Assembly (NCBI GenBank): GCA_951812615.1
Contig: CATOSU010000013.1
Location: forward strand, 61,581 to 125,580
Direction of reading: 5' to 3'
DNA from: an uncultured Paracoccaceae bacterium
GTDB lineage: Bacteria > Pseudomonadota > Alphaproteobacteria > Rhodobacterales > Rhodobacteraceae
Length of the DNA: 64,000 bases
This document shows, piece by piece, positions 16,562 to 25,776 of the stretch. The notes beneath the pieces were generated by a model, which searched no databases, was not told the DNA's origin, and worked only from the letters and a program-made list of their open reading frames with translations. Position numbers and translations under genes: made by a program. Numbering within the stretch: position 1 is the stretch's first letter; each line of letters opens with the position of its first letter.

Positions 16562-17163
16562 CGGGTGATCCTCCGTTGGCAGGCTCTCCAGCCGGTCCAG
16601 ACCCCGGCCATGAAGAGGCCCGGGGCGAGAGAGACCACGAGCGCGGCCAGGGTGAGGGTTTCGGCGGAAAGCAGGTCCGCCACCCGGCCCTGCGGCGGCC
16701 AGAGGATGCGCCAGAGAAACACCGGTGCCAGCGCGGCCATGGCGGGAAGTGCCGCAGGGATCATGGAGCGGAAGAGCCGCTTGCCGCGGGCGCGGGACCA
16801 GGCGGCGGAGGTCAGGAGCACGAAGATGACAAAGACCGCCAGCACGAGGGGCAGAAGGTCCGGCCCCGCGATGAGACCCATCACGGCCAGGAGGCCAATA
16901 TCCCCCTGCCCGATGCGTCCGGGCCGGAGATACCGGACAAGGGCGGTCACGCTGCCCGCCAGCGCGGCGCAGACCAGGCTGCCGGGGAACGCGCGCGCGC
17001 CCTCCGCAAGCAGGACCGCGCCCGTCCCGGAGAGCGCCAGTATCGCGAGCCACAGGGGATCGATCTCGAAGCGCCGGCAGTCGATGCGGGCGACCATCAC
17101 CATGGCGCAGAGCGCGGCGACGGCAGGCGGTACGGCGAACCATGGGATGTCAAAAGGGGTCAT
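16558..17163 (-). CDS. Prepilin peptidase (A24 family, PilU-like)
   Basis: A 201-residue membrane protein with six or seven hydrophobic segments. The two catalytic aspartates of A24 peptidases are visible: ARIDCRRFEID near the N-terminus and the GxGD motif in GQGDIGLLAVMG. It would cleave the leader of PilS and the PilV-like prepilins encoded upstream. Its frame start overlaps the end of the 17150-17527 gene by 14 bp. There is no methylase domain, as in IncI PilU. Confidence 0.85.
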   Translation of the reverse strand: MTPFDIPWFAVPPAVAALCAMVMVARIDCRRFEIDPLWLAILALSGTGAVLLAEGARAFPGSLVCAALAGSVTALVRYLRPGRIGQGDIGLLAVMGLIAGPDLLPLVLAVFVIFVLLTSAAWSRARGKRLFRSMIPAALPAMAALAPVFLWRILWPPQGRVADLLSAETLTLAALVVSLAPGLFMAGVWTGWRACQRRITR

Positions 17164-17527
17164 GGCTGTCCCCCTCTACGCTGGCCCGGACTTCTGCCCT
17201 GTCCCGCCGCCGGCCCTGCCATATCTGCGGGCCTGGGTGCGCCTCGAGGCTGAAGAGGGCGTTCCGGTCCTCCGGGGCCAGCGCCCGCAGCGCCTTGAGC
17301 ACCCTGTGAACCCGGATCGGATCGAACCCGGCCAGATCGCAGACCTCGCGGAACGCCCGCCTCGGACAGGTGCCGACCCAGAGCTCGGCCGCTTCACGTT
17401 CCCGCCACTGCGCCGGGCCGGAACAGAGATCGCGCACCGCCGTCAGCAGGACCGAGCGCCAGAGATCGCGGCAGCCCAGCGGATCGATATGCGGGCGTGA
17501 AGGGGACGGTGTGAACCGGATCGTCAT
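17150..17527 (-). CDS. Unknown protein with helix-turn-helix-like C-terminus
   Basis: I take the start as ATG 17527 (MTIRFTPSPSRPHID), giving 125 residues. The core (LGCRDLWRSVLLTAVRDLC, then WVGTCPRRAFREVCDLAGFDPIRVHRVLKAL) resembles small phage/plasmid proteins ending in a helix-turn-helix. A longer frame from 17758 is possible, since its ATG overlaps the upstream stop, but that extension is low in information. A truncated copy lies at 51312-51608; the two sequences diverge after …SLEAH. Confidence 0.5.
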   Translation of the reverse strand: MTIRFTPSPSRPHIDPLGCRDLWRSVLLTAVRDLCSGPAQWREREAAELWVGTCPRRAFREVCDLAGFDPIRVHRVLKALRALAPEDRNALFSLEAHPGPQIWQGRRRDRAEVRASVEGDSHDPF

Positions 17528-17754
17528 GCGCGCATCCTTCCCCCGGGTGCGGGCTGTGCTGCACTCGGATGGCGGGCCGCCCGGAGATGCCAGGGAGGAT
17601 GGGTCGGGCGGCCCGCCGCTCCGGGGGTCGAGGGATCCACATCTCCGCCCCCGGAGTGTCGCCTGTAAATCGCGCCGGAAATCGCACGGGATCTTCTGCG
17701 TCATATCCTTCACGTCCCCGCCTCTTGCGGCGGGGTGGGGAGATCGATGCCCTG

Positions 17755-18207
17755 TCATGATCTGCCCTCCCTGTCGTCCGGCTGCTCTGCGAAGAAGTCG
17801 GATTGCGCCGCGCCGTCCCGCATTCGCTGCTCGAGGGTCTCTGCCCAGTCCGGTGGTTTTGAAATCTCGTCGAGCAGCAGCCCGAGAATGGAGGCGGGCA
17901 TTACCCTCCCGGTTCTGAGGTCGAAGGCCTGGCTCATCGATTTGCGCAGGGCCGCAGCGGTCACGCCCTCGTGCTGGAGCATGACCGAGAGCGCGATGCA
18001 GAGGTCGGAGACCAGCGCCTCCATATCCGAGCCCGAGCGATAGCCGCTGCTATAAAATATCTCGCACGGCGTCAGGTGATCGGCCCCGTAGCCGATGGTG
18101 ACAAAGACGCTCTGGCCCGCCCAGTCGAGCTTGCGCGTCTCGCTCGGGCGGCGCGGTGGCAGGGGGATGCGGGTGGACGCCTTTTTGCGGGGAAAATCAT
18201 CAGCCAT
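17755..18207 (-). CDS. TSCPD-domain-like protein
   Basis: A 150-residue protein from ATG 18207 (MADDFPRKK). The middle (QSVFVTIGYGADHLTPCEIFYSSGYRSGSDMEALVSDL) and the following helical part ending in ASILGLLLDEI resemble the small TSCPD-type proteins of phages and plasmids, which are related to a C-terminal domain of B12-dependent ribonucleotide reductase. The function in mobile elements is unknown. An identical copy is at 50632-51084. Confidence 0.5.
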   Translation of the reverse strand: MADDFPRKKASTRIPLPPRRPSETRKLDWAGQSVFVTIGYGADHLTPCEIFYSSGYRSGSDMEALVSDLCIALSVMLQHEGVTAAALRKSMSQAFDLRTGRVMPASILGLLLDEISKPPDWAETLEQRMRDGAAQSDFFAEQPDDREGRS

Positions 18208-18345
18208 GGCCGCCGCCCGCGTGACTATGTGGCAGGGCGCCCCGCGTTTGCGGAACGCCCCACCTTCCCCCATACTGAAGTTGCAAACCAAATACAGGGG
18301 AACCGATATGGTCAATGAGGCCGGGGAAGGTTGCGGGATGCTCTG

Positions 18346-18762
18346 TCATTCCTGCCCCCCTTTCGGTTCAGCGGGCGCGTCTGTCCGGGCCGTTTCAGTG
18401 TCCGGCGCAAAGAGCGCGGTGAGGTGATGGCAGACCGGGGCGAGCGGCGAGGCCAGGCATTGCGACATCGGCCTGCGCTGGCGCAGCGTGGCGCGGGGAT
18501 CGCGCCCGGCCGCCGCAGACATGCGGGCCTGCCAGGCGATCAACTCGTCAAGGGTTGCGATATCGCGTTCGAGCCGGGCGATTTGGGCAGCGAGCGCGGC
18601 GCGAAGTTCTTCGCCCGGAGCCGCACCCTCTGTCGTCCGGGGTGTCTCCATCGCATGGGGCGGTACACCGGGGTCGGGTGGCGCATCCTGGGCCAGAGCG
18701 GATCCGGCCAGGGTGGCCCAGAGTGCGAGAGGATATGGCGCGCGGCGGATCACGGGGTACAT
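18346..18762 (-). CDS. Secreted protein of the pilus operon, unknown
   Basis: A 138-residue protein with a signal peptide (RRAPYPLALWATLAGSALA). A helical region follows (GEELRAALAAQIARLERDIATLDELIAWQARM), with two cysteines near the C-terminus. Its start overlaps the end of the upstream PilV-like gene by 13 bp, so it belongs to the thin-pilus operon. A role as an accessory periplasmic factor is inferred from position only. An identical copy is at 50077-50493. Confidence 0.6.
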   Translation of the reverse strand: MYPVIRRAPYPLALWATLAGSALAQDAPPDPGVPPHAMETPRTTEGAAPGEELRAALAAQIARLERDIATLDELIAWQARMSAAAGRDPRATLRQRRPMSQCLASPLAPVCHHLTALFAPDTETARTDAPAEPKGGQE

Positions 18763-19700
18763 CCCGTGCAGGTCTGGACCGTGAGGTCCCTGACGATGAG
18801 GCGTTCTTCGACCCTGCCACTCTCTGCGGCCAGCGTTTTATCGACCACCATGTCGCCTTCGACGGTGAGCTTTCCCGTGACGGTAAGGTCAGGGGTTGTC
18901 ACCTCGCTTGCAAATCCAGCCGCGCCCGTGACCGTAAGTTTATCCCCGACAGTGACATCTTTCTGGAAAGTGGCCGCGCCGGTGACCCTGAGATTTCGCA
19001 CCCCCGTCAGATTGTGCCCGCCGAGATCGAGATCGCTCTTCATGATGTTGCCGCCGGGGCAGAGTCTGGCATCGCGGGCGAGGTAGGCCTGACACCCCTG
19101 CCCGGGCCAGACCGCCCGAACCACGAAGAGATCGCCTTCCCGGGCAAAGAGAGGCTTGCCCGGGTGTGCCCGCGCGTAACTTTTGTTGAGTTTGTTCATG
19201 TCCAGGCTGATATCCGGGCCGGCCATTCTGATGCCGCCTCGACCGTCCGGCACTATGGTGCCAATCCCGGACACCCCGGTCCCGGGTCCGGGCACCGATA
19301 CCCGCGCACTGCCCTCCGGATCCCGCGCACGGGCCAGTACGAGGGTGCGCCCGCTTCCGTCCCGCCAGAGCCACCTTGTCATCTCGCGGCGGCGCGCGGT
19401 GCGTTCGGGCAGCAAGTACGTCGCTCCTGCCGGCCCGCTCTCGAGGTCGGCGTATGTCACCTTTTCTGGAGAACCCTCTTCCGGCGCCTCTGCTGTATTC
19501 CGCTCAAGCCATTGCCGTCCGGCATCCGCGAGACCGGCCAGCGCACGGGCCTCCGCCGTCAGTGTCCTGCGCTCCGTCCAGGCGGTGATTGTCTGCGCCA
19601 GCAGGCTGGCCGTCACTGCAAGCACGGCCAGGGCCAGCAGGGCCTCGAACAGCCCCAGCCCGCGGCGCGTGCGGCGCGGATATGATTGATGCGCCTTCAT
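18750..19700 (-). CDS. PilV-like minor prepilin (C-terminal repeats)
   Basis: A 316-residue protein from ATG 19700. The N-terminus is a type IV prepilin leader: RRTRRG followed by LGLFEALLALAVLAVTASLLA, cleaved after Gly. The C-terminal third has short repeats built on (L)TVTGAA/LTVxG (residues ~235-300), like a beta-helical fibre or adhesin tip, and ends in a cysteine pair (TCTGC). In IncI plasmids PilV is the tip adhesin selecting recipients. No shufflon recombinase or switching segments are seen. The last ~66 codons are duplicated at 49889-50089. Confidence 0.65.
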   Translation of the reverse strand: MKAHQSYPRRTRRGLGLFEALLALAVLAVTASLLAQTITAWTERRTLTAEARALAGLADAGRQWLERNTAEAPEEGSPEKVTYADLESGPAGATYLLPERTARRREMTRWLWRDGSGRTLVLARARDPEGSARVSVPGPGTGVSGIGTIVPDGRGGIRMAGPDISLDMNKLNKSYARAHPGKPLFAREGDLFVVRAVWPGQGCQAYLARDARLCPGGNIMKSDLDLGGHNLTGVRNLRVTGAATFQKDVTVGDKLTVTGAAGFASEVTTPDLTVTGKLTVEGDMVVDKTLAAESGRVEERLIVRDLTVQTCTGCTP

Positions 19701-20623
19701 GGGCAGGCTCCACATCTAAAGCTGTCCTCGACCTCGAGGCCTTTTGCGGTGAGCCTTTCCAGTCCTGCGGCGGTCCCGAAAGCCAACGCGCCTTCCACAT
19801 CCACATTCCCGGCCCGGGCGAGCCCGGTGACACTCAATCCGGCACCCGCTTCGGTGCCTGACCCCGTGTTGACGGTTCCGGCAACCGTGATCTCTCCCGT
19901 GCGCATCTCCCCGGAAATTGTCCCGGTCCCTGTTGTTTCCAGAACCCCGACGTCGATTACATTGTTCCCATCCATCTTCAGTTCAGAGGTCATATGCGGC
20001 GCCGGATGCCCGGCGCGGCGCGACCGCAGCACAAGGCGCGGGTCGACCCGCCCGTAAGGCCAGGCGAAGATCGCGATATCATGGCCGGGATCGAAGTCTG
20101 TCTCCGGTGCTGTCTGTACGAGTTGTGCAGCCGCGTCCGGCCTTCCGGCGGCCAGCGTGTTCCGGATCAGGTCGCGCTGCCGGCGCTGTCTTTCCCCATC
20201 GATTTTGGCCTCGATCGCCACGATCCCGTGCGGCAGCGGCTCCCCTGTCCCCTGCCCTTCGGGCAGCGCGATCATCTCCGTGAGTGTCCAGCCGCGGGGC
20301 TCGAACCGGTCACCCGGCGGGCTGGCGGGGTGGCTGGCGAGGCCCCGCACTTCCTCGACCGTGAGACGCCGCGCCTCGCCGGAGGCAGGTGGCACAAAGC
20401 CGGGATCATCGCGGGCCTCGTGCAGCCAATGATGCAGCGTGTAGGCGCGCGCCTCGGCGGCCGCGACCACCAGCCGTGCTTCGCCGTCCCGCATCGCCCG
20501 CGCCTCGCCGATCTGCCAGAACAGCAGGACCACGCTCACGAGCGCGCTCACCGCAAGTGCCAGCGAGAGCGTCGCCAGCCCCCGGCGGGACCGGCGCGGG
20601 ATCTGAGGTGTCCGCTCAGCCAC
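19697..20623 (-). CDS. PilV-like minor prepilin (second paralogue)
   Basis: A 308-residue protein, probably from GTG 20623, just inside the end of pilS (8-bp overlap). RRSRRG precedes LATLSLALAVSALVSVVLLF, a prepilin-type leader and helix. The middle is globular; the C-terminal part has repeats (TSELKMDGNNVIDVGVL, GEITVAGTVNTG, LARAGNVDVEGAL) and ends in FRCGACP. The same design as the next gene (repeat stalk plus terminal CxxC) suggests gene duplication, giving two alternative or heteromeric pilus tips. Confidence 0.6.
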   Translation of the reverse strand: MAERTPQIPRRSRRGLATLSLALAVSALVSVVLLFWQIGEARAMRDGEARLVVAAAEARAYTLHHWLHEARDDPGFVPPASGEARRLTVEEVRGLASHPASPPGDRFEPRGWTLTEMIALPEGQGTGEPLPHGIVAIEAKIDGERQRRQRDLIRNTLAAGRPDAAAQLVQTAPETDFDPGHDIAIFAWPYGRVDPRLVLRSRRAGHPAPHMTSELKMDGNNVIDVGVLETTGTGTISGEMRTGEITVAGTVNTGSGTEAGAGLSVTGLARAGNVDVEGALAFGTAAGLERLTAKGLEVEDSFRCGACP

Positions 20624-21257
20624 GGAACACGATGGCGATCCTGTCGTCGTCACCACCGTCACATCCGGTCTGAATGGTGCCGGGAGACGCGCTTGCTGTG
20701 GGTTTGGCACCAAAATCGCCCGATCCCTTGACATAGACCGCAACAACATCCGAACGGCCCAGATAGGACTGGGCCAGAGTCTCGCAGGCCCTCTCGGGAA
20801 GGTTCAGCACAGTTATGTAGAACCGGTTGGGTGAGACTGCTCCGGTGCCGTTGTTTTTGGGTGTCGCACCCCCGCCGGCAAATATCTCTCCACCCCAGGG
20901 GGTGACGATTTTCCGACTGCCGCCGGTCCCCTGGATGGCGTTTGACGGCATGGCGCTCCAGAGAACCAACGTCAGGTTGGCCTCATACTGCGGCTGGTTT
21001 GTATAGATTTCCCGGATCCGGGCTTCCGCCGTGGCCAGATGGGTTTGCACGACCTGGGTGCGCATCGACGTGGCGAGCCCGCCGTACATCGCCAGGATGG
21101 CGACGATCACCACGGCGGTGATGGCCATGGTCAGAACCACGTTGACAAGCCCGCGCCGGGTCCGGCGGGGGATTGGCCGGGGCCGTGTTCGGTCTTGCAC
21201 TTGCGGCTGTCGGGACAGGGTGGCTTCAAAGGGCCGGGACGCGGAAACATCGGTCAT
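20616..21257 (-). CDS. pilS: Type IVb major prepilin PilS-like
   Basis: A 213-residue prepilin from ATG 21257. A long basic leader ends in RRTRRG, then VNVVLTMAITAVVIVAILAMYGG forms the N-terminal helix. The globular domain ends with two cysteines (PERACETLAQ…TIQTGCDGG) that fit the C-terminal disulfide of type IVb pilins. Its place after pilR and before the PilV-like genes matches IncI order. The residue after the processing Gly is Leu, acceptable for some type IVb pilins. Confidence 0.75.
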   Translation of the reverse strand: MTDVSASRPFEATLSRQPQVQDRTRPRPIPRRTRRGLVNVVLTMAITAVVIVAILAMYGGLATSMRTQVVQTHLATAEARIREIYTNQPQYEANLTLVLWSAMPSNAIQGTGGSRKIVTPWGGEIFAGGGATPKNNGTGAVSPNRFYITVLNLPERACETLAQSYLGRSDVVAVYVKGSGDFGAKPTASASPGTIQTGCDGGDDDRIAIVFRG

Positions 21258-21378
21258 GGGAGCAAGTCCTTTCTGGATAGGCGAGGAACGACTGCGCAAG
21301 CATCAACGCCCCGCAGACAGGGAAGGTTCGGGCAGGTCGCTCTGCCCTGCGAGGGGCGCGGTATCATGGCGGCATTTC

Positions 21379-22461
21379 TCACAGGCCGGCCCCCTGGTTG
21401 ATCTGCTCGACGATGGGCAGGGCGATGGACATGAGCGCCACGAGCGCGGCGGCGATCAGCGTCAGCAAAACGCCGTTCAGGACGGCCATGCGCGCGCGCA
21501 TGGTCTCCTCGATGCGGACCAGCCAGCGTTCGAGCACCTCGCCGATGCACCCGATGCCGCCGGGCTTGTTCCAGAGTGTTCTGAGCACAGCCGACAGTTC
21601 CAGCGACGGAAAGCCCTGGCCCGCCAGAAGCCCGGCCTCGCCGAGATTGCCGCGCGCCGGGATGTAATTGCGCGCCAGAGCCCGGATGCGCGAGCGTGCA
21701 TAAGGCGGTGCTGCGCGGCCCATGCGCTCGAGAAGGTCGGTGGTCACCGCCTGGCCCGAACGCCCGTATTCCACCACGGCGAACAAAAACCCCGCACCGG
21801 CGGAGAGCCGCAGGATCGAAAACGGCGGTATGCGATCCGCCCATGTGCGTCCAGATCCGGTCCAGTAGCGCATCAGGAGGAGGAGACCGGCAAGGGCACC
21901 GCCGAGCCAGAACGCGAGCGCGGCAGGGTTGGCTGCAAATCCCTGCGCGACCCGCACGATCCAGCCATGGAAGGGCGCCAGGTCGTCGAAGTCGATCACG
22001 TCCGCGAGCGCGGGCAGAAGCGAGAGGCCGAAGAAGAGAAGAAGGCCCAGAAAGCCGAAGAGCAGCACGATGGGGAGTGCAATGGCGCTTCCGATGGCGC
22101 GCCGCATGGCAAGCTGGCATCTCAGCAGCCGTGCGGCGGCCCCGAATATCGCACCGGGCGCCTGCCGTCCGAGCCCGTCGAAAAGAATGCGCTCCCCGGT
22201 CCCGCAATAGGGGGCGAGACGCCCGGCCATCCGCCCCTCGGCCAGTCCGGCCCGGATTTCCATCAGCACGGCGGCTATGGTTGTGCGGCCCTGAAGCGCG
22301 TAGCCCTCCGCCACCGCCTCCATCATCCGCCCCAGATCCTCGCCGCTGCCCTCCAGCACATCGGCGATGAGCTGCCAGACCTCGGCCCGGGTCCGGGTGT
22401 TGAACATGAACTGCCGCCAGACCCTCGTGAGGCCGGTGGCCGGGCTGTGCTGACCCGCCAT
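21379..22461 (-). CDS. pilR: Thin-pilus inner-membrane platform protein PilR (GspF family)
   Basis: A 360-residue protein with two GspF-type repeats: a cytoplasmic helical region (IADVLEGSGEDLGRMMEAVAEG), membrane segments (ALPIVLLFGFLGLLLFFGLSLL), then a second helical region and a final membrane hairpin (VLLTLIAAALVALMSIALPIV). It forms the assembly platform for the type IVb pilus. It abuts pilQ with a one-base overlap at 22461. Confidence 0.85.
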   Translation of the reverse strand: MAGQHSPATGLTRVWRQFMFNTRTRAEVWQLIADVLEGSGEDLGRMMEAVAEGYALQGRTTIAAVLMEIRAGLAEGRMAGRLAPYCGTGERILFDGLGRQAPGAIFGAAARLLRCQLAMRRAIGSAIALPIVLLFGFLGLLLFFGLSLLPALADVIDFDDLAPFHGWIVRVAQGFAANPAALAFWLGGALAGLLLLMRYWTGSGRTWADRIPPFSILRLSAGAGFLFAVVEYGRSGQAVTTDLLERMGRAAPPYARSRIRALARNYIPARGNLGEAGLLAGQGFPSLELSAVLRTLWNKPGGIGCIGEVLERWLVRIEETMRARMAVLNGVLLTLIAAALVALMSIALPIVEQINQGAGL

Positions 22462-24158
22462 CAGTCCCCCTCCCCCGCAGGCTGCTCTGTCCCGGGCAGC
22501 TTCAGGCGGGTCACATCGGCGTAATCGGCCTCGCCCGCGGCCACGAGGCGCTTGAGGCGGGTTTGGACATCAATGCCGCCGAGACCGCCCTTGTCGCGCG
22601 GTGTCAGCCAGTAGGCGCGGGCGCCATGGGCGTCGCGCGCCTCCAGATATTTGCGGAATGTGTTGTCCACCACGATGATCTCCGCCGTGGCGCGCTTGCA
22701 GGCCAGCCCGGCCCAGGCCAGACGCGCGGTGGCATCCTCGCGCCCTTCAAGACAGGCCGGGCAGCCTTCCCGGTTGCGGATGCGCGGTGTCCCGTCTAGA
22801 TCCCCTGTCCACGCCGCGATATGAGCCGCTTCCTTGTCCGTGGCTCCCCGGGCGCAATCGGGGCAGAGGATGGGGACAAGCTGCTGGCGCATCACCAGGC
22901 TGACCACCCCGGGCTGGGCCAGTTCCCTGGGATCGACCCCGAGCGAGATCAGCCGGAAGAGGACGCCCGGGGCGCTGTCGGAATGGATGGTGGTGAAGAC
23001 CTTGTGGCCGGAGATCACGAACTGCATGATCTCGCGGCAATCGTCGGCGGTGCGGATTTCCGAGATCATGCCGATATCGGGGTTGGAGCGCACGAAAGTT
23101 TTCAGGGCCCGGGTGAAGGCGGCCCCGCGCGCCGCCCCTTCCGCGCTGCCCTCCACCGGCATCTGGATGATCCCGTCCCCGGTGATGGGATATTCGATGG
23201 GGTCTTCCACCGTCATGATGGAGACGCGGCCCTCCCGCTCCCGATAAAGCCGCTCGAGCTGGCGCACCAGCGTGGTGGACTTGCCGTCCCCGGTCGAGCC
23301 GCCGATGATCACCAGCCCGCTGCCCGAGGCGCGCTCGGCGGCCAGCGCATCAAGCACATCCGCTTCCAGCCCGAGATCCTCGATGTTTCCGGCGGTCGTG
23401 TCGTCAGCCGTGCAGATCAATCTGAGCACGATGAAGTCCTTGCCGTCCCCGTGCGGCGCTTTCTGTGCGCGCAGCGCGGCGAGGTCCGGCGGCAGGGGGA
23501 TGCGGCGTTCCTGCCCGATGGAGAAGGCCTGGTGCTGACCGGCCTGCTGTGAGGCTGTCTTGTCGCCATAGTCGCGCCGGTCATAGAGCCAGGCGATGGC
23601 CTCGGCCGCCTCATCGGGCGGCCAGGGGGGTCCGTCGGTGTATTCCTCGGCCCCGAGGCGCAGGCGGAGGACCGCGTGGTCGGTGCGAATGACAAGCTTG
23701 AGATCGCTGGCGCGCAGCGCCGCCGCCCGGGCGATGGTCTCCGCCATGCGCCGGGCACCGGGCATGGTCGGCACACCCCCTTCCCCCGATGCGCCGCGGC
23801 CGTTGAGATGGGCGACCTCCGAAAGTGTGGCCACGCGGCGGGATTTTACGGGGGGCATGTCATAGCGCTCGCCAAGCGCCTGCAACTCTTCGGCGATCAC
23901 CACGGTGTTGCGGTCCGGCACGAACCAGTAGGTTCCGTCCCGATTGATGGCGCAGGCCGCGCGGAACCCCGCGCTGCCCAGCTCCAGCACACCGCCCAGG
24001 CCCACCGGCGGGTGGGGCTTTGGTCGCTTGAAGATATCCCGCGCCCGCGCGGCAATGCGACCCGCGAGCCTGCCGGCAGGTCCTGTCCGGACATCCGGGT
24101 CGACCACGCCTGCCTCAAGGCGCGGTGCGGGATCTCTCTTGCCTGTATTCGTGATCAT
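22461..24158 (-). CDS. pilQ: Thin-pilus assembly ATPase PilQ (GspE family)
   Basis: A 565-residue ATPase from ATG 24158. Walker A is VIIGGSTGDGKSTTLVRQL, the Asp box is IMTVEDPIEYPI, Walker B is IGMISEIRTADDC, and the His box is GHKVFTTIHSDSA. A tetracysteine zinc element (CPDC … CPAC) lies near the C-terminus as in GspE/PilB ATPases. It energises pilin polymerisation. A TGATG junction couples it to the upstream pilP-like gene. Confidence 0.92.
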   Translation of the reverse strand: MITNTGKRDPAPRLEAGVVDPDVRTGPAGRLAGRIAARARDIFKRPKPHPPVGLGGVLELGSAGFRAACAINRDGTYWFVPDRNTVVIAEELQALGERYDMPPVKSRRVATLSEVAHLNGRGASGEGGVPTMPGARRMAETIARAAALRASDLKLVIRTDHAVLRLRLGAEEYTDGPPWPPDEAAEAIAWLYDRRDYGDKTASQQAGQHQAFSIGQERRIPLPPDLAALRAQKAPHGDGKDFIVLRLICTADDTTAGNIEDLGLEADVLDALAAERASGSGLVIIGGSTGDGKSTTLVRQLERLYREREGRVSIMTVEDPIEYPITGDGIIQMPVEGSAEGAARGAAFTRALKTFVRSNPDIGMISEIRTADDCREIMQFVISGHKVFTTIHSDSAPGVLFRLISLGVDPRELAQPGVVSLVMRQQLVPILCPDCARGATDKEAAHIAAWTGDLDGTPRIRNREGCPACLEGREDATARLAWAGLACKRATAEIIVVDNTFRKYLEARDAHGARAYWLTPRDKGGLGGIDVQTRLKRLVAAGEADYADVTRLKLPGTEQPAGEGD

Positions 24159-25030
24159 CAACTGCCCTCCCCTATGGGCGAAACCACCCAATCGGCCACA
24201 CCCGGTCTGTTGCTGTCGGCTGTGTTCCCGACCCAGGGCAGCGTCTCAAGAGGCCCCAGGTCACCCAAAGCCACCCCCGCAGCATCGATCCGGGCGATGC
24301 GCCGCCCGTCCGGCAGCGCCTCTCCTGCGCTGCGCAGCAGTGGACCGTCGGTCTCGGTCTGCCAGTCGAAGACGGGTGCGGGCATCCCTGAGGCCGTGTC
24401 CGGAACACCCTCGGGCGCAGGGGCGGGCGGGCGCAGCACAGGCACCTCCCGGGTGCCGGTGATGGAGGCTGTCCAGGCCCCCTCGCCCGCGCGGACGGTA
24501 TAGAGAACCTGCCAGACGGTCTGCGTGGGGGTCGGGCTGTAAATCGTTTCGCGGTCGGGGTCGGCTGGCGCTGCGTCGGGCAGGATACCGGTCGGTGCGG
24601 CAGGGCCGGGGTTCGGTGCCGGGCGCAGGAAGGGGTCAACCGGATCAGTGGGGTCTGTATCGACTGGGGGCGTTTCGCCGGGCACGGAGGGTCCGGCGGG
24701 CAGAAGGTCGCTCATGACGCTGTCGATTTCCTGTTGAGCGGTCAGGAAGGCGGCGATGCGTTCGGCACGTACCGTACAGAGCCTGAGCACCTCTTCCTCA
24801 ACCGCCACCGCCTCCAGCGTGTCCAGACCGTCCCAGGCGCGCCGCAGCGCCTCGACCGGGCAGTCGCCGAGGCGGGAGGCGAGGGAAGATGCGGGGGGTG
24901 TGGCCCCGAGCGGACGTGTCTGCGCGGTGAGTGGCAGCGCAAAGGCCGACAGGAGAGCGATCCCGAGAAATCCGGACAGCGCGAGGCCCGGGACGCTCCC
25001 CCGCGCGAGGCTTTGCCGCACCACAATCAC
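24158..25030 (-). CDS. PilP-like periplasmic pilus protein
   Basis: A 290-residue protein with an N-terminal membrane/signal segment (GLALSGFLGIALLSAFALPLTA), a helical region with two cysteines (DCPVEAL … LCTVRAER), a proline/aspartate-rich linker and a C-terminal beta region (QTVWQVLYTVRAGEGAWTASI). Position directly before pilQ is that of pilP in IncI plasmids. The similarity is architectural. Confidence 0.6.
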   Translation of the reverse strand: MIVVRQSLARGSVPGLALSGFLGIALLSAFALPLTAQTRPLGATPPASSLASRLGDCPVEALRRAWDGLDTLEAVAVEEEVLRLCTVRAERIAAFLTAQQEIDSVMSDLLPAGPSVPGETPPVDTDPTDPVDPFLRPAPNPGPAAPTGILPDAAPADPDRETIYSPTPTQTVWQVLYTVRAGEGAWTASITGTREVPVLRPPAPAPEGVPDTASGMPAPVFDWQTETDGPLLRSAGEALPDGRRIARIDAAGVALGDLGPLETLPWVGNTADSNRPGVADWVVSPIGEGS

Positions 25031-25680
25031 TGGCCGCTCCCCCGCTGTCTCGGGGCCGACCCCTGGAGCGCCTGAACCAGCGTCTCAAGCGCCACGCCGA
25101 CAAGCGTGCCGTCCCCCATCTCCAGCGTGATGCGCTCTCCCTGGCTCTGCCAGAAGATCGCGCCGCCGGGTTTTGCGGACGTGTCCGGCCGGCGCACGAG
25201 GCCATCGACCCCGAAACGGCTGCCCGCAACAAGCCCGGCCACGGGCCGCGCGAGCGGTTCGGCAAGCAACCGGTCATAGGCGCGCGCCAGCGGATGGCGT
25301 CCGGGCGCGACGGTCAGGGCGGGCGTGGGCCGGGTAACCTCGGTCATGGACCCGTCCCGCCAGAGAGCGCGGAACAGCGGCGCGCGGGCCGTCTCGGCTG
25401 CGCCTGTGTCCTGACCGCCTTTGGGGTCTGTTCCATCGTCGCGCAGCACGGTGGCGGTGGCCGTCACGCGGGCGGTGTCAGCCTCCGCCAGATCGGTCGC
25501 ATCCAGCATCCAGAGCGTCGAGAGGCCCCCATGGAAGACGAAGACAACGGGCGGATCGCCCGGCATCGCAATGGCGTGTCCGCTGGCCTCGACCAGGCGG
25601 GTTTCCATAGCGTCGAGCCAGGCCTGTGGCTCCTGCGCCGCTTGGGCAAAAGAAGCGGTTGCAAGGACGGCGGCCGTCAC
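25027..25680 (-). CDS. Secreted pilus-operon protein, unknown
   Basis: About 217 residues if it starts at GTG 25680. The upstream frame reads RRWRRGSTAV with no ATG, so the true start is uncertain. The signal-like segment TAAVLATASFAQA precedes a mature domain (EPQAWLDAMETRLVEASG, PPVVFVFHGGLSTLWMLDATDL, ITLEMGDGTLVGVALETLV). It overlaps pilP by 4 bp. The family is not recognised; a pilus accessory role is inferred from context. Confidence 0.55.
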   Translation of the reverse strand: MTAAVLATASFAQAAQEPQAWLDAMETRLVEASGHAIAMPGDPPVVFVFHGGLSTLWMLDATDLAEADTARVTATATVLRDDGTDPKGGQDTGAAETARAPLFRALWRDGSMTEVTRPTPALTVAPGRHPLARAYDRLLAEPLARPVAGLVAGSRFGVDGLVRRPDTSAKPGGAIFWQSQGERITLEMGDGTLVGVALETLVQALQGSAPRQRGSGQ

Positions 25681-25776
25681 GACCGCTGTGGATCCGCGCC
25701 GCCATCGTCGTGCAGGCTGGAAATCAGGGCAAAGACCCCCTGGTCTGACCCAGAGACCCTGAAGCCGGAAACCCCC

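Larger units (their letters stand above)
17236..18950. repeat. Left copy of a 1,715-bp inverted duplication
   Basis: This segment recurs in opposite orientation at 49889-51603. All reading frames inside it are identical in both places and distances match exactly, so there are no indels. It covers the end of the second PilV-like gene, the 18346 gene, the TSCPD-like gene and most of the 17150 gene. This copy sits in its natural operon; the right copy is the transplanted one. Confidence 0.95.

Noticed and set aside
18750..20623. PilV shufflon
   Set aside because: I found no inverted sfx-like segments and no Rci-type tyrosine recombinase near the PilV-like genes.
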